A DNA stretch of 64,000 nucleotides. Origin: Loigolactobacillus iwatensis (GTDB lineage: Bacteria > Bacillota > Bacilli > Lactobacillales > Lactobacillaceae). The DNA is taken from assembly GCF_003950295.1 (NCBI RefSeq), contig NZ_RHNP01000001.1, positions 124,001 through 188,000 on the forward strand, written 5' to 3'. The number at the start of each line of letters is the position of its first letter. The first letter of the stretch is position 1. Position numbers and translations under genes: made by a program. This document shows, one piece after another, positions 55,127 through 63,861 of this stretch. A model generated the notes under the pieces. It saw only the letters and a list, made by a program, of their open reading frames with translations. It had not been told where the DNA came from and ran no database searches.

Positions 55127-55290
55127 AGAGAGTGTCTCAAAAAAGTGCCCAGGTTCCGAGCATTACTGACGATGTCGATCGGACTAGAATGAACCGAAGT
55201 CCGAGTCGCAGCCTAGCTTGCCGAATTATTCGCGCAGTGGATAATTTGGTGAGCGTAGCTAAGCACAGGAATCTGCTTTTTTTAGACACG
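55127..55290. repeat. Family B MITE-like repeat (B4)
   Basis: The 165-base copy starts AGAGAGTGTCTCAAAAAAGT and ends with the inverted CGTGTCTAAAAAAAGCAGATT. Its GATTACTGACGATGTCGATC and AGTCCGAGTCGCAGCC regions match B1 closely. It lacks the half that carries the CAGAGCCATG and AGAATGGCC part. Confidence 0.65.
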
Positions 55291-55303
55291 TTTCCATCAA
55301 ATT

Positions 55304-55372
55304 AGAGTGTCTCAAAAAGCGCCTAGGTTCCGAGCATTACTGACGATGTCGATCGGACTAGGCTCAAAAAAT
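55304..55372. repeat. Truncated family B copy in tandem (B5)
   Basis: AGAGTGTCTCAAAAAGCGCC, TTCCGAGCATTACTGACGA and CGATCGGACTAGGCTC repeat the first 70 bases of B4 directly after it. The remainder is missing, so B4/B5 look like a partial tandem duplication. Confidence 0.6.
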
Positions 55373-55417
55373 CAATCGGAAAATAGTAACCATTACCACG
55401 ACCTATGTGCTAATCAA

Positions 55418-55792
55418 TTAATGGTGCATCGTCTTGCGCATTGTTACCTGCTTACCGCCACCTTTATTCCGTCGTGCCTTAAATCTAACGTGTTGCTTAC
55501 CTGATACAATCTTAAAGTGTTTCATCTTACCGGTAAATGGTTTCCCTAAAGCCTTAATTCGCACCCATTCGTCCATCGCAGCTGCCATTTGTTGCGCGGC
55601 CTTAGCGCGATCAGGGTGTCCTTCACGGGTAGCCTCATCGACAATATTTCCCGTTAAATAACGGACTAATTTTTGGTTATAGCGTAATAGTTCATCCGTC
55701 AGTGGTGCATCCTTATATTGATTGAATAAATTTTCAACGTAGCGCATTGCATCTTTGCTATCTTTAGGTTGATAAAATCTGTCTTCCGCCAT
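55418..55792 (-). CDS. Hypothetical small basic protein
   Basis: This protein of about 124 residues has no signal peptide, transmembrane helix or motif that I recognise. The N-terminal two thirds are helical and charged. The C-terminal 40 residues are very basic, ending RFKARRNKGGGKQVTMRKTMHH, which could bind nucleic acid or an acidic partner. The ATG at 55792 follows AAGGAG. It stands alone between repeat block B4/B5 and the YibE/F genes. Function unknown. Confidence 0.7.
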   Translation of the reverse strand: MAEDRFYQPKDSKDAMRYVENLFNQYKDAPLTDELLRYNQKLVRYLTGNIVDEATREGHPDRAKAAQQMAAAMDEWVRIKALGKPFTGKMKHFKIVSGKQHVRFKARRNKGGGKQVTMRKTMHH

Positions 55793-56024
55793 AATCAAAA
55801 ATCTCCTTGTATTAGATATAATGTCCTCAGTTTAGCATGAGCCAGGTTTAAAAATTACTGTGCCAGTATTTTTCTGATTAATTTGAGCCAGGCGTACTTG
55901 AAAAACAGGCTCTCATGATTTTCACACCATTCCTAGGTAAATTAAGCGCGCTTGACTATGCGCTTAACTTCATAATTAAGTATTCTTTTAAGCTGATTTA
56001 GGCACTAATTTGATCACAATTGGA

Positions 56025-56795
56025 TCAATCCGCACGTTTATTTTTCCGTACACGGTGAATTCGCCGCGTCATAACCCAAGTTGTCATTGGTACAGTTAAA
56101 ATGACACTGATCAACGAAAATAGCACCATTAAAATTTCAGCATCAAAAATTTTATTATTTAAAAATTGTCCTAATGAGTAATGTAAATCGACGTACCAGA
56201 TAAACAAACCTAAAAAACCACCAAAAAAACCAAAGAATAGCGTATTAAATGTTGTCCCAATGATCTGTTTACCAACCGTGATCCCATCATAAAATAACTG
56301 CTTGGTCGCAATTTTTGGTTGCTGCTGAACGATCTCGGCCAAACCGGCGGAAATCGCCATCGCGGCCTCAGCGATCGCTCCCAATGTACTAAATACCGCG
56401 GTGACAATTGAGACTTGCATAAATTTAATACCAATTAACAGTGACATTCCTTCTAAATCATCACTATCCTCCATGCCAAAACCTTGAACTGAGGCCCAGT
56501 GCTCTACTGGTAAAATCAAAGCCAGCAACACCAGCATAACCAAAATTGAAGCGAAGAAAGCCGTTTGCGTTGTTACTTCATCATCATTACCTAAGAAAAT
56601 TGTAACGGCCAAAATAACAACACCAAATATCAACGTAACAACCATTGGCGAAAAGTGCAGCGAGACCAAAACAATCGCCGCAAACAGGAAAATAAAGTTT
56701 AACAGTAGGCTCAAAAAGGATAATGCACCCTGTTTTCCACCAACAAGTACCATAACCACTAGTAGCAGTAGTCCTAAAGCCGGAATTGTACTCAT
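56025..56795 (-). CDS. YibE/F family membrane protein (second gene of pair)
   Basis: This 256-residue polytopic protein of the YibE/F family has seven or eight hydrophobic segments. Segments such as ALGLLLLVVMVLVGGKQG, TAVFSTLGAIAEAAMAISAGLAEIVQQ and GKQIIGTTFNTLFFGFFGGFLGLF match the family's TLGAxxEAxxxI...GRxIxGTxxNTL pattern. It overlaps the preceding YibE/F gene by four bases, and lactobacilli commonly have such pairs. The family's function is not established; transport or membrane stress roles have been proposed. Confidence 0.85.
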   Translation of the reverse strand: MSTIPALGLLLLVVMVLVGGKQGALSFLSLLLNFIFLFAAIVLVSLHFSPMVVTLIFGVVILAVTIFLGNDDEVTTQTAFFASILVMLVLLALILPVEHWASVQGFGMEDSDDLEGMSLLIGIKFMQVSIVTAVFSTLGAIAEAAMAISAGLAEIVQQQPKIATKQLFYDGITVGKQIIGTTFNTLFFGFFGGFLGLFIWYVDLHYSLGQFLNNKIFDAEILMVLFSLISVILTVPMTTWVMTRRIHRVRKNKRAD

Positions 56796-57892
56796 TTTGC
56801 CTTCCTCCTAGTCATTAATAGACTAGCCAAGAAACTGGCCATTGGTACTGCTAAAACAATTCCAACCCCACTAATTAGACTTTGCGTAACGCCCAGTGAC
56901 ATATTCATTGAGAAAGTGTACCCCCAAGTATTACCATTCTTCAAAAAAAGGATGGCCATTGGAAAAGTGTCGGCTACAAAAATTAAGAATAAAACATTCA
57001 CCAATGGTCCCATGATTGAACGACCAATTTGCCGACCAGAATTAAATAATGTTTTACCTGAGATATCCGGTTGTTCTTCACGTAGTTGAAAAAGTGTCGC
57101 AACGATATCCGTTGATTCATCCATCACGGCTCCGAGAGAACCAAGCAGTGTCTCCGCAAAAAATAACGGCCGCGGAGCCACCTGAGTCACGTACTGCATT
57201 GATTCATAATAAATTCCTTTTTCACCAGTAAGTTGCATCACAATTAGACTCAGTAGCAAGGCAACAGAGGTTCCAACTAGGGTAGCACCAAAGGTCACTA
57301 GCATCTGGCGCGTCGGGCCTAACACCAACCAGAGTGTTAAGGCCGCAAAAATGACAGCTAAACTTGCGAAAATCAACAGAAAATAACTACTGTGCAGCAT
57401 TAAATTTAACGTAATTGCCAAAAAGAATAGCACCATGTTCAAGCAAACGCTTAGTAAAGCTAACATGCCACTGCTGCGCATAATAACGAATAATAGACTA
57501 ACCGCCAGCCAAACTAAAAATGCCAGAGTCACATCGCGCTTTAAGCCTTGAATCAAATTAACCGTACCGTTTTTTTGTAAAGTAACAAAGACTTCTTGCC
57601 CAACTTTATACTGTTGGTCGTAAGCGCCAGATGTTGTATAAGTATTATGTAGCTTAACGTACTTGCCTTGATAACGACCATTCAGTAGTTTGCCCTCTAA
57701 TACTTGATTCGTTTGGTGGTCGACATTTTTAAATTGATCAACTTGCTTGATTGGTTTTCCATTAGCCACTTTCGTAATTCGTACAATCGGTGTTTTGTAA
57801 AGTGCTTGATCAAAGTGCGTTCCAATGACCAATAAAAAACCGATTAAAATAATACCGGCGGGCAATACCCAGCGCCGGACTTGCTTCGTCAT
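56792..57892 (-). CDS. YibE/F family membrane protein (first gene of pair)
   Basis: This protein of about 366 residues has an N-terminal transmembrane helix, an extracytoplasmic beta-rich domain (roughly residues 35-125, VEGKLLNGRYQGKYVKL-type strands) and about seven C-terminal helices. It contains ETLLGSLGAVMDESTDIVATLFQLREEQPDISGK and SGRQIGRSIMGPLVNVLFLIF, the family signatures. The start is uncertain: ATG codons at 57892 and 57901 are both possible, and neither has a strong ribosome binding site. It forms a heteromeric unit with the next gene by overlap and orientation. Function unknown. Confidence 0.85.
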   Translation of the reverse strand: MTKQVRRWVLPAGIILIGFLLVIGTHFDQALYKTPIVRITKVANGKPIKQVDQFKNVDHQTNQVLEGKLLNGRYQGKYVKLHNTYTTSGAYDQQYKVGQEVFVTLQKNGTVNLIQGLKRDVTLAFLVWLAVSLLFVIMRSSGMLALLSVCLNMVLFFLAITLNLMLHSSYFLLIFASLAVIFAALTLWLVLGPTRQMLVTFGATLVGTSVALLLSLIVMQLTGEKGIYYESMQYVTQVAPRPLFFAETLLGSLGAVMDESTDIVATLFQLREEQPDISGKTLFNSGRQIGRSIMGPLVNVLFLIFVADTFPMAILFLKNGNTWGYTFSMNMSLGVTQSLISGVGIVLAVPMASFLASLLMTRRKAK

Positions 57893-58034
57893 TTCTATCA
57901 TCTCATTCAATAGTATATGAATGAGTTTAACACGTTTATTGTTTTAATTTGCCGTAGTATTACCAAATTAATAAAAGTGTAATTTCATAAATGATGTATC
58001 AGCAAAAATACGGCCATAATAATTGATGAAGAAC

Positions 58035-58730
58035 TTATTCACGTACCTGAGTTTTAAGACTGCCCTGCTCGTCTGTACCCTGCACCCAATTAGTTAGTTT
58101 TGGAAAATGCCGCTCAATTAGACCAACGAGCCGACCAGATAAAAGTGCTGACAACACCGTGCCTTCACGAATACCAATTAATTGATGACTAAAAATAAGA
58201 CTGATGAGTAGCGCCGCAATTACCATGGCAATGTCAGTGCGAATTTTCATGCGCGAGAAGGCCATTTTTTTAGCAAACGCTAATGCTACCGCAATCCCTT
58301 CTCCGGCCATGGTTAGCGTCCGTGAATTAACCTCAAAAAAGACCCCAATCGCCAATAGTACAATACTAAGCAGTGTGATACCAAGTTGCGCCCAGTAATT
58401 TGGTAATTTGATAAAGCTAAAAAACTTTACAAACCAGTCGATCATAACTCCAAAAAAAAGGGAAGGAATTATTTGGATAATGTTCAACCAGCTAAAATAT
58501 TGGCGTAAAGCGGCCCACTCTAGTCCAATTAATACGATCATAAAAATAATCGTCCACTGGCCAATCGTCAAATTCGTCAATTCACTTAGTACGTTTGGAA
58601 CACTGGAAATTGGGGACGTACCAAGTAACGCAATTTTAGCTAAGGCCACACTGGCCGACATCAGGCTAATTCCAAATATTAAACAAGCAAAGTGCTTGCA
58701 AACACCTATGACTCCCCATTTTTTAATCAA
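58035..58730 (-). CDS. YczE/YitT-like integral membrane protein
   Basis: This 231-residue protein of the YczE/YyaS/YitT family has five to six transmembrane helices. It has the family segment ALAKIALLGTSPISSVPNVLSELTNLTIGQWTIIFMIVLI. I chose the TTG at 58730 because GGGGGAGAG lies five bases upstream. It overlaps the end of the MarR gene by eight bases, so it is co-translated with that regulator and is its likely target. YczE proteins are implicated in peptide or antibiotic export in Bacillus, but no activity is proven for this family. Confidence 0.82.
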   Translation of the reverse strand: MIKKWGVIGVCKHFACLIFGISLMSASVALAKIALLGTSPISSVPNVLSELTNLTIGQWTIIFMIVLIGLEWAALRQYFSWLNIIQIIPSLFFGVMIDWFVKFFSFIKLPNYWAQLGITLLSIVLLAIGVFFEVNSRTLTMAGEGIAVALAFAKKMAFSRMKIRTDIAMVIAALLISLIFSHQLIGIREGTVLSALLSGRLVGLIERHFPKLTNWVQGTDEQGSLKTQVRE

Positions 58731-59154
58731 TTTTTCTCTCCCCCAATGCTTTACGTACCAACTCAAGTTGATGTCCTAAAACAACACTATCAATCTCCGG
58801 ATTGCTACGAAATAAATCAGCCCACCAATTTCCCATCGTTGTTTGTAACCGCCGCGAAAGGGCAGTACCTTCAGTAGTTAATGTAATTACTCGTGCCCGT
58901 CGATCTTCGGCGTGAACTTCTCGTTGTACCCAACCGTGATCAATCAAGATTTTTATATCCTTGGTTAGCAGACTGGCATCAAGCGTCATGTTATGGGCAA
59001 TTTGCCGCTGCGTAAGGCCCGGATGATCTTGGATAAACATCAATAGATCACTTTGAGTTGCCCGAACATCTAGTTCCGTAATTTGTTGTTTAAAATCATT
59101 TTTTGATTGCCGATAAACGGAAGCAATATATTTGCTAAATTCAAATAATTCCAC
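58723..59154 (-). CDS. MarR-family transcriptional regulator
   Basis: This 143-residue winged-helix regulator has the MarR layout. An N-terminal dimerisation helix is followed by the recognition helix in LTQRQIAHNMTLDASLLTKDIKILIDHGWVQRE. The wing is DRRARVITLT, with the conserved D-x-R, and then a C-terminal dimer helix. It probably represses its own operon: an inverted repeat overlaps the -10 region of its promoter. The downstream YczE-like membrane gene is the only co-transcribed partner. Confidence 0.9.
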   Translation of the reverse strand: MELFEFSKYIASVYRQSKNDFKQQITELDVRATQSDLLMFIQDHPGLTQRQIAHNMTLDASLLTKDIKILIDHGWVQREVHAEDRRARVITLTTEGTALSRRLQTTMGNWWADLFRSNPEIDSVVLGHQLELVRKALGERKID

Positions 59155-59201
59155 GTTAACCTCTCCTTGTTTGTTTCTTAAAAAATAGTTGTTTTTAATA
59201 A

Positions 59202-59221
59202 TTAGTGGACTTATCCATTAA
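59202..59221. promoter_or_regulatory. Candidate MarR operator
   Basis: TTAGTGGA-CTTA-TCCATTAA is a nearly perfect inverted repeat (seven of eight pairs). It overlaps the -10 box and start point of the promoter at 59217-59245, the expected place for an autorepressor. Confidence 0.55.
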
Positions 59222-59245
59222 ATTGCATTTTTCTATAAATGTCAA
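59217..59245 (-). promoter_or_regulatory. Promoter of the MarR-YczE operon
   Basis: On the minus strand TTGACA (59240-59245) is followed after 17 bases by TTTAAT (59217-59222), about 60 bases before the MarR start codon. Confidence 0.7.
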
Positions 59246-59265
59246 GGCTACAAACTAGATCGTAT

Positions 59266-59300
59266 TAAAAAAAGAACCTATGACATGTTCCGTCATAGGT
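59266..59300 (-). terminator. Terminator between the GNAT gene and the MarR operon
   Basis: ACCTATGAC pairs with GTCATAGGT around a seven-base loop. On the minus strand it is followed by TCTTTTTTT, so it ends the transcript of the 59437 gene before the MarR promoter. Confidence 0.8.
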
Positions 59301-59329
59301 CCTAACTATTTTTTCTGATCATTACGCCA

Positions 59330-59430
59330 GAACGGGAGTGTGACAAAAGTCAGACTTTTGGCGCACGTTTTAGAGTAATGTTCGGAAATAAGTAGGGGCT
59401 AGGGACTTTTTTGTCTCAGCCTCTCCTAGC
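59330..59430. repeat. Family A repeat copy (A8)
   Basis: GGGAGTGTGACAAAAGTCAG, CTTTTGGCGCACGTTTTAGA, ATGTTCGGAAATAAGTAGGG and GACTTTTTTGTCTCAGCCTC are in family order. It lies immediately downstream of the GNAT gene, between its stop and the terminator at 59266. Confidence 0.7.
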
Positions 59431-59436
59431 TTAAAT

Positions 59437-59961
59437 CTATTTCAATAATAATTGGTAAGCGTACCGTTCTTCTTTTGGTTCGTGCATATAAATAATACCC
59501 CGGTATGTAAAACCATTTTGAACGATCACGTGTTGCATGCCTTTATTCTCTGGATGCGTATCAATTCGAACGTCGGTATAACCAAGTTCTAACGAAACCG
59601 TTAATAAATTGGTAATCATGGTTTCCGACAAATGTTGACCGCGATAGTTGGCCGACACTGCAATTCGGTGAATTGACGTATACTGCGCATCCGCTGCCCC
59701 TTGCCAACTGCCATGATCAATAACTTTATAGTTATCATCCATACCCTGCTGCAAAGTAGCCGTTCCAACAATATCATCGTCACGAATCAAAACATAATTC
59801 AATCCTGCTTTAACGTCATTAATCATATCTTCTTCATAAGGATAGCCATGTTGCCATTGATCGACACCTTGTTCCTTTAAATAGGCCTTTGCCTCGTTAA
59901 TAATTGTCATAATTGCTGGTAAATCAGCTTCACGTGAACGCCGTAAGTAAGTCGTTGTCAC
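59437..59961 (-). CDS. GNAT N-acetyltransferase
   Basis: This 174-residue GNAT-fold enzyme has the acetyl-CoA pyrophosphate loop region IHRIAVSANYRGQHLSETMITNLL. The C-terminal DTHPENKGMQHVIVQNGFTYRGIIYM is typical of the family, with the conserved Asn and Tyr near the thioester. The N-terminal YLRRSREADLPAIMTIINEAKAYLKEQGVDQWQ resembles many lactobacillar acetyltransferases of unknown target. The ribosome binding site is GAAGGAAG. It is single-gene, flanked on both sides by family A repeats. Confidence 0.85.
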   Translation of the reverse strand: MTTTYLRRSREADLPAIMTIINEAKAYLKEQGVDQWQHGYPYEEDMINDVKAGLNYVLIRDDDIVGTATLQQGMDDNYKVIDHGSWQGAADAQYTSIHRIAVSANYRGQHLSETMITNLLTVSLELGYTDVRIDTHPENKGMQHVIVQNGFTYRGIIYMHEPKEERYAYQLLLK

Positions 59962-59985
59962 GTTATCACTTCCTTCTTTAAAATT

Positions 59986-60127
59986 TGAGAGGTTGGGCTA
60001 AAAGGCTTACTATTTCTGAGCATTACTCTGGAATGTGCACCAAAAATCTGAGTTCATTGCCTAACTACAGCTAATCCAATAACCGTAGCTATGTAGTAAA
60101 CCCAAAGTCAACTTTTGTCCCACCCTC
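59986..60127. repeat. Family A repeat copy (A9) with empty site for family B insertion
   Basis: GAGGTTGGGCTAAAAGGCTT, TTTCTGAGCATTACTCTGG, GTGCACCAAAAATCTGAGTTC, CCTAACTACAGCTAATCCAA and GTCAACTTTTGTCCCACCCT are in family order. At 60060-60071 it reads CCTAACTACAGC without interruption, the exact place where B1 sits in copy A2. Confidence 0.75.
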
Positions 60128-60305
60128 ATCTTTCAAAATTATTTTTCCAATATTCTTGATTTGTACATTTTGCTATTATCGCCACTTGACCGTCATTTTG
60201 CAAGTAAAAAATGAAATTTTTTATCAATTAAATAAGTCATAATTAATATATGATATTATCATTAATAATGTGGCAAACTCTTTTATGTAATTGGAGGAAG
60301 TAGCT

Positions 60306-61196
60306 TTGAAAAAAATAATACACAGCGGCTATGTTGAATCCATTTACCGACTTCCGGCATTACCCGGTATGCCACTACAAGAATTACCTTGGAACTGTTT
60401 CTATCCTACTCTCCAGCAAGGTCGTTCAATTAAAATCTCGCCACTTTTAACGCCCAGTCCAACAAGTCAGCACATCGCTAGGCAGATTAGTAAAAATGTG
60501 CCCGTTCATCCCGGTCAATTTCCACTCATTTTATTACAGCCACCACTGGGCCAATCGTTCTTTACCAATTTACACTTAATTGATCAACTGGTAAAAGCAG
60601 GTTACATTGTTTTCCAACTTGGCCACCCGAGAACGACAACTTATTTACTCAACAAAACATTAAAGAAACCGGAGACCGCCCTAATTTCTAAAATTCAACA
60701 AGAAGCTACTGCAGTTTCATTATCAAAATCAGATTATCAAGAATTACTTAATAAAATACCTGTAACACGATACTGGGCGAAACAATGGACAAAGGAGACA
60801 TTAATCGCGCTTGATTTACTAAAACAACCACAGCAACTTAATAGCACCATTTTGCGCCAACACATCAATTTTTCTAAAGTTATCACTTTAGGTACGGGCT
60901 TCGCTGGTTCTGTCACCTTAGAGCTTGCGCAACGCTCACACTTTATAACGGCAGCGATTGATTTAAATGGCGCTTACGTCAGTACTAAGGCTATCCGATT
61001 AATTTCAAAGCCGCTACTGCTTATTCAAGATAGTAAACAACACTTAAACTGGTTGGCGCAGTCGGCCCCGCAAACCAAACTAATAACTAGTACCCTTCCA
61101 ATAATTGCTGACAGTAGCGCTGATGACACTCAACTACCATTGTTATCAACAAAAATCAGCCACGATATAATTCAATTTTTAAACAAAATCACTTAA
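60306..61196 (+). CDS. Alpha/beta-hydrolase-fold protein (PAF-acetylhydrolase-like) lacking the nucleophile serine
   Basis: This 296-residue protein resembles bacterial alpha/beta hydrolases of the PAF-acetylhydrolase group. HPGQFPLILLQPPLGQSFFTN precedes the oxyanion region, then GYIVFQLGHPRTTTY, and the nucleophile elbow is at residues 196-202. Where homologues have GHSFGG, this protein reads GTGFAGS, so the catalytic serine at 198 is Gly. The Asp candidate in AAIDLNGA is present, but the usual C-terminal HxDF motif is not obvious. The start is a TTG at 60306 behind TTGGAGGAAG. It is therefore probably catalytically inactive or uses another nucleophile. Confidence 0.7.
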   Translation: MKKIIHSGYVESIYRLPALPGMPLQELPWNCFYPTLQQGRSIKISPLLTPSPTSQHIARQISKNVPVHPGQFPLILLQPPLGQSFFTNLHLIDQLVKAGYIVFQLGHPRTTTYLLNKTLKKPETALISKIQQEATAVSLSKSDYQELLNKIPVTRYWAKQWTKETLIALDLLKQPQQLNSTILRQHINFSKVITLGTGFAGSVTLELAQRSHFITAAIDLNGAYVSTKAIRLISKPLLLIQDSKQHLNWLAQSAPQTKLITSTLPIIADSSADDTQLPLLSTKISHDIIQFLNKIT

Positions 61197-61222
61197 TCTT
61201 TAGTGAACAATTGATTTTGTTT
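61181..61222 (+). terminator. Hairpin at the end of the hydrolase-like gene
   Basis: AAACAAAATCA pairs with TGATTTTGTTT around a 20-base loop that includes the stop codon. There is no clean U tract, so termination here is uncertain. Confidence 0.35.
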
Positions 61223-61356
61223 GAATAATGTTACTAAATTAGTGATAATTCAAAGTGTAGACCTCACCAAATAACAACGATTTCTATCTTGTAATTTTTG
61301 TTATAAAATAGAGACGTTTTAGTTTTTAATTTAGGTCATGATTGGAGAATAGTTAC

Positions 61357-63669
61357 ATGGCAATTGACGATCAATACCAAATTCATTTACAAAAATTAAC
61401 GAATAAAGAACAACCCGTTACGGAAACTATTTACGCATTAGGAAACGGGCACATGGGTGTTCGGGCAAGTAATCCATTACAAGGCAACAGCGACAATTAT
61501 GAAGGTAATCCCGGCTTATTTGTTAATGGCTTCTATGACCTAAGTCCGATTACTTATGGTGAACGTTACTTTGGCTACCCGCGAAATAACCAAACAATTT
61601 CTCAGTTACCTGATCCGCGCTTTTTAATCCTTGAAGTTGATGGCGTTCGTTCAGATCAAACACCTTTTCGTGTTGAAACAGTTGATAAAAATTTAGACAT
61701 GGAAACCGGCCTTTTAGTCGAAACCTTTCGAATTACAACGCCAAAACAAAAAATGTTGACTTTAACTTTGCAATCTTTCATGTCACAAAGTGATTATCAT
61801 CTATACGTTGTTCGCTACGAAATTCGGGCGTTAAATTTTAGCGGTAAGGTTACACTCTTAAAACAACATAATTACGTCAATCAAAGTATTCCCAACAGTA
61901 ACGAGGATGTTCGACGAGCGCAGCGCCATAATCCTCTTGGTCAAGTCTACATGCCTGCCGATTCACCGACAATGCTCATTGAAACCCAAAAGAGTCAGTT
62001 GGGTATTTTAATGATGTTTCATTATCTAGGTGGTGATCCCCGTATGAAAATGGTTTCCAGAAACAACATTCCTTGTTACCAAGTTCAATTGGATCTTACA
62101 CCAGGCAAGTTAGAGCAGTTTGCGTTCGGTTATTCCCTGGGAAATATTCACGCGCTAATGACCGTGGAAATGGGTCCTGATTTTTACATCAAAAAATCTT
62201 TAGAACGATTCCATGAACAAAATTTTGCAAAACTATTTGAAGCTTCAGCTAATCATATGCGTCATTTTTGGCAGGACAGTGATATCGTCATTGATGGTGA
62301 TCCGACGCTTCAACGGGGAATTCGCTTCAATCTATTTCACCTTTACCAAGCGGCCGGTCGCGACGGCGTGACCGATGTTCCGGCCAAGGGGATGACTGGG
62401 CCTGGTTATGAAGGCCATTATTTCTGGGATACCGAAATGTACATGCTGCCTTTCTTCATTTACACACAACCAGAGATTGCGAAGGCCTTACTGACCTACC
62501 GCTTTTCAATTTTAGATGAAGCACGCCAACATGCTCGGGAAATGGGAATTGAAAGTGGCGTGCTCTATCCTTGGCGGACGATTAATGGCGAAGAAGCTAG
62601 TGCCTATTATCCTGCTGGCACTGCCCAAGTTCACATCAACGCTGATATTGCTTACGCAACTGACTTATACATTCAGGTTACACAGGATACAGACTTTCTT
62701 GAAAATTATGGTTTTGAAATGATTATCAGCACCGCCCGTTTTTGGCTGGCATTTGGCAACTACGGTGAACAGGGTAAGCAGAGGAATAAATTTGTGATTA
62801 ACGCCGTCACCGGTCCGGATGAATATACGGCCTTGGTAGATAATAATTATTACACCAACCGAATGGCACAAAATAATTTATTTATCGCTGTTAAGTACGC
62901 TAAGCAACTACAAAAAGAAAATCCGACCAAATTAGCAGATTTAGGGGTTAGTGAGGAAGAAATTGTCGCTTTCCAAACGGCCGCTAATAAAATGTACTTA
63001 CCTTACGATGATGATCTACAAATTAAGATGCAAGATGATAGTTCACCAAATCGTCCAGTGTTTGATATTGCCAATGAACCTCGGGAAAATTTCCCCTTAT
63101 TACTGCATTACCACCCACTCGTTTTATACCGTTACCGGGTTAATAAACAAGCAGATACGCTAATGAGTGATTTTCTATTTCCATTTGACCAAGATGAACC
63201 ACAATTGCAACGTGATTATGATTACTACGAAAAAATCACAACGCACGACTCTTCTTTATCACGGGCAATTTTTAGTGTCCTTGCTAATCGAATTCACAAT
63301 CCAGAAAAGGCCTATAGCTACTTTATGGACACGGCATTAATGGATCTAACCGATCTTCAGGGTAACTCGGCAGACGGTATTCATGCGGCCAACATGGGGG
63401 GAACGTGGCTGTCACTCATTTATGGTTTCGCTGGGATGCACGCTGGAATTAACGGCCTAACGTTTGACCCCCAGTTTCCTTCTGAATGGCTCTTCCTTAG
63501 CTTCAAGGTGAAATACCACAAACGGCAGATTAAAGTGGCCATTCAACGGCAAGAAGTTACCTTCACGTTGTTGGTTGGCAAATCAATTAATATTTTCTAC
63601 CGGGAACAAGAGGTTAAATTAGTTGATTCAACCCCAGTAACAATTCACTTAACCGAACTACAGGTTTAA
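61357..63669 (+). CDS. Glycoside hydrolase family 65 disaccharide phosphorylase (maltose phosphorylase-like)
   Basis: This 770-residue GH65 enzyme phosphorolyses an alpha-glucoside such as maltose to beta-glucose 1-phosphate and glucose. The catalytic glutamate is E489 in TGPDEYTALVDNNYYTN, the place of E487 in Lactobacillus brevis maltose phosphorylase. GHYFWDTEMYMLPFF is the phosphate- and sugar-site region. The N-terminal YALGNGHMGVRAS and the C-terminal beta domain are complete. The ATG at 61357 follows TTGGAG. The usual partner, beta-phosphoglucomutase, is not downstream in the window. Other GH65 substrates (kojibiose, nigerose, trehalose) cannot be excluded. Confidence 0.92.
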   Translation: MAIDDQYQIHLQKLTNKEQPVTETIYALGNGHMGVRASNPLQGNSDNYEGNPGLFVNGFYDLSPITYGERYFGYPRNNQTISQLPDPRFLILEVDGVRSDQTPFRVETVDKNLDMETGLLVETFRITTPKQKMLTLTLQSFMSQSDYHLYVVRYEIRALNFSGKVTLLKQHNYVNQSIPNSNEDVRRAQRHNPLGQVYMPADSPTMLIETQKSQLGILMMFHYLGGDPRMKMVSRNNIPCYQVQLDLTPGKLEQFAFGYSLGNIHALMTVEMGPDFYIKKSLERFHEQNFAKLFEASANHMRHFWQDSDIVIDGDPTLQRGIRFNLFHLYQAAGRDGVTDVPAKGMTGPGYEGHYFWDTEMYMLPFFIYTQPEIAKALLTYRFSILDEARQHAREMGIESGVLYPWRTINGEEASAYYPAGTAQVHINADIAYATDLYIQVTQDTDFLENYGFEMIISTARFWLAFGNYGEQGKQRNKFVINAVTGPDEYTALVDNNYYTNRMAQNNLFIAVKYAKQLQKENPTKLADLGVSEEEIVAFQTAANKMYLPYDDDLQIKMQDDSSPNRPVFDIANEPRENFPLLLHYHPLVLYRYRVNKQADTLMSDFLFPFDQDEPQLQRDYDYYEKITTHDSSLSRAIFSVLANRIHNPEKAYSYFMDTALMDLTDLQGNSADGIHAANMGGTWLSLIYGFAGMHAGINGLTFDPQFPSEWLFLSFKVKYHKRQIKVAIQRQEVTFTLLVGKSINIFYREQEVKLVDSTPVTIHLTELQV

Positions 63670-63861
63670 AAACATGACAACCCGCTTAGAATTTAAATAC
63701 TTTTTTAAACCCACCCTAGCTTTTTACAATTTAACTGCTTCGTATTAGTTGCCAAACAATCCCACACAACCTAATATAGAAGTATAGTGTATTAGTGTTA
63801 CCATGAATGTGGAACGCTTGCACATTTCGTTTAGTAAAAGCGGGGAGGAGCTTGTCACATT

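Noticed and set aside
63800-63830. Catabolite-responsive (cre) element before the last partial gene
   Set aside because: TGGAACGCTTGCA resembles the consensus but the spacing around the CG core is one base short.
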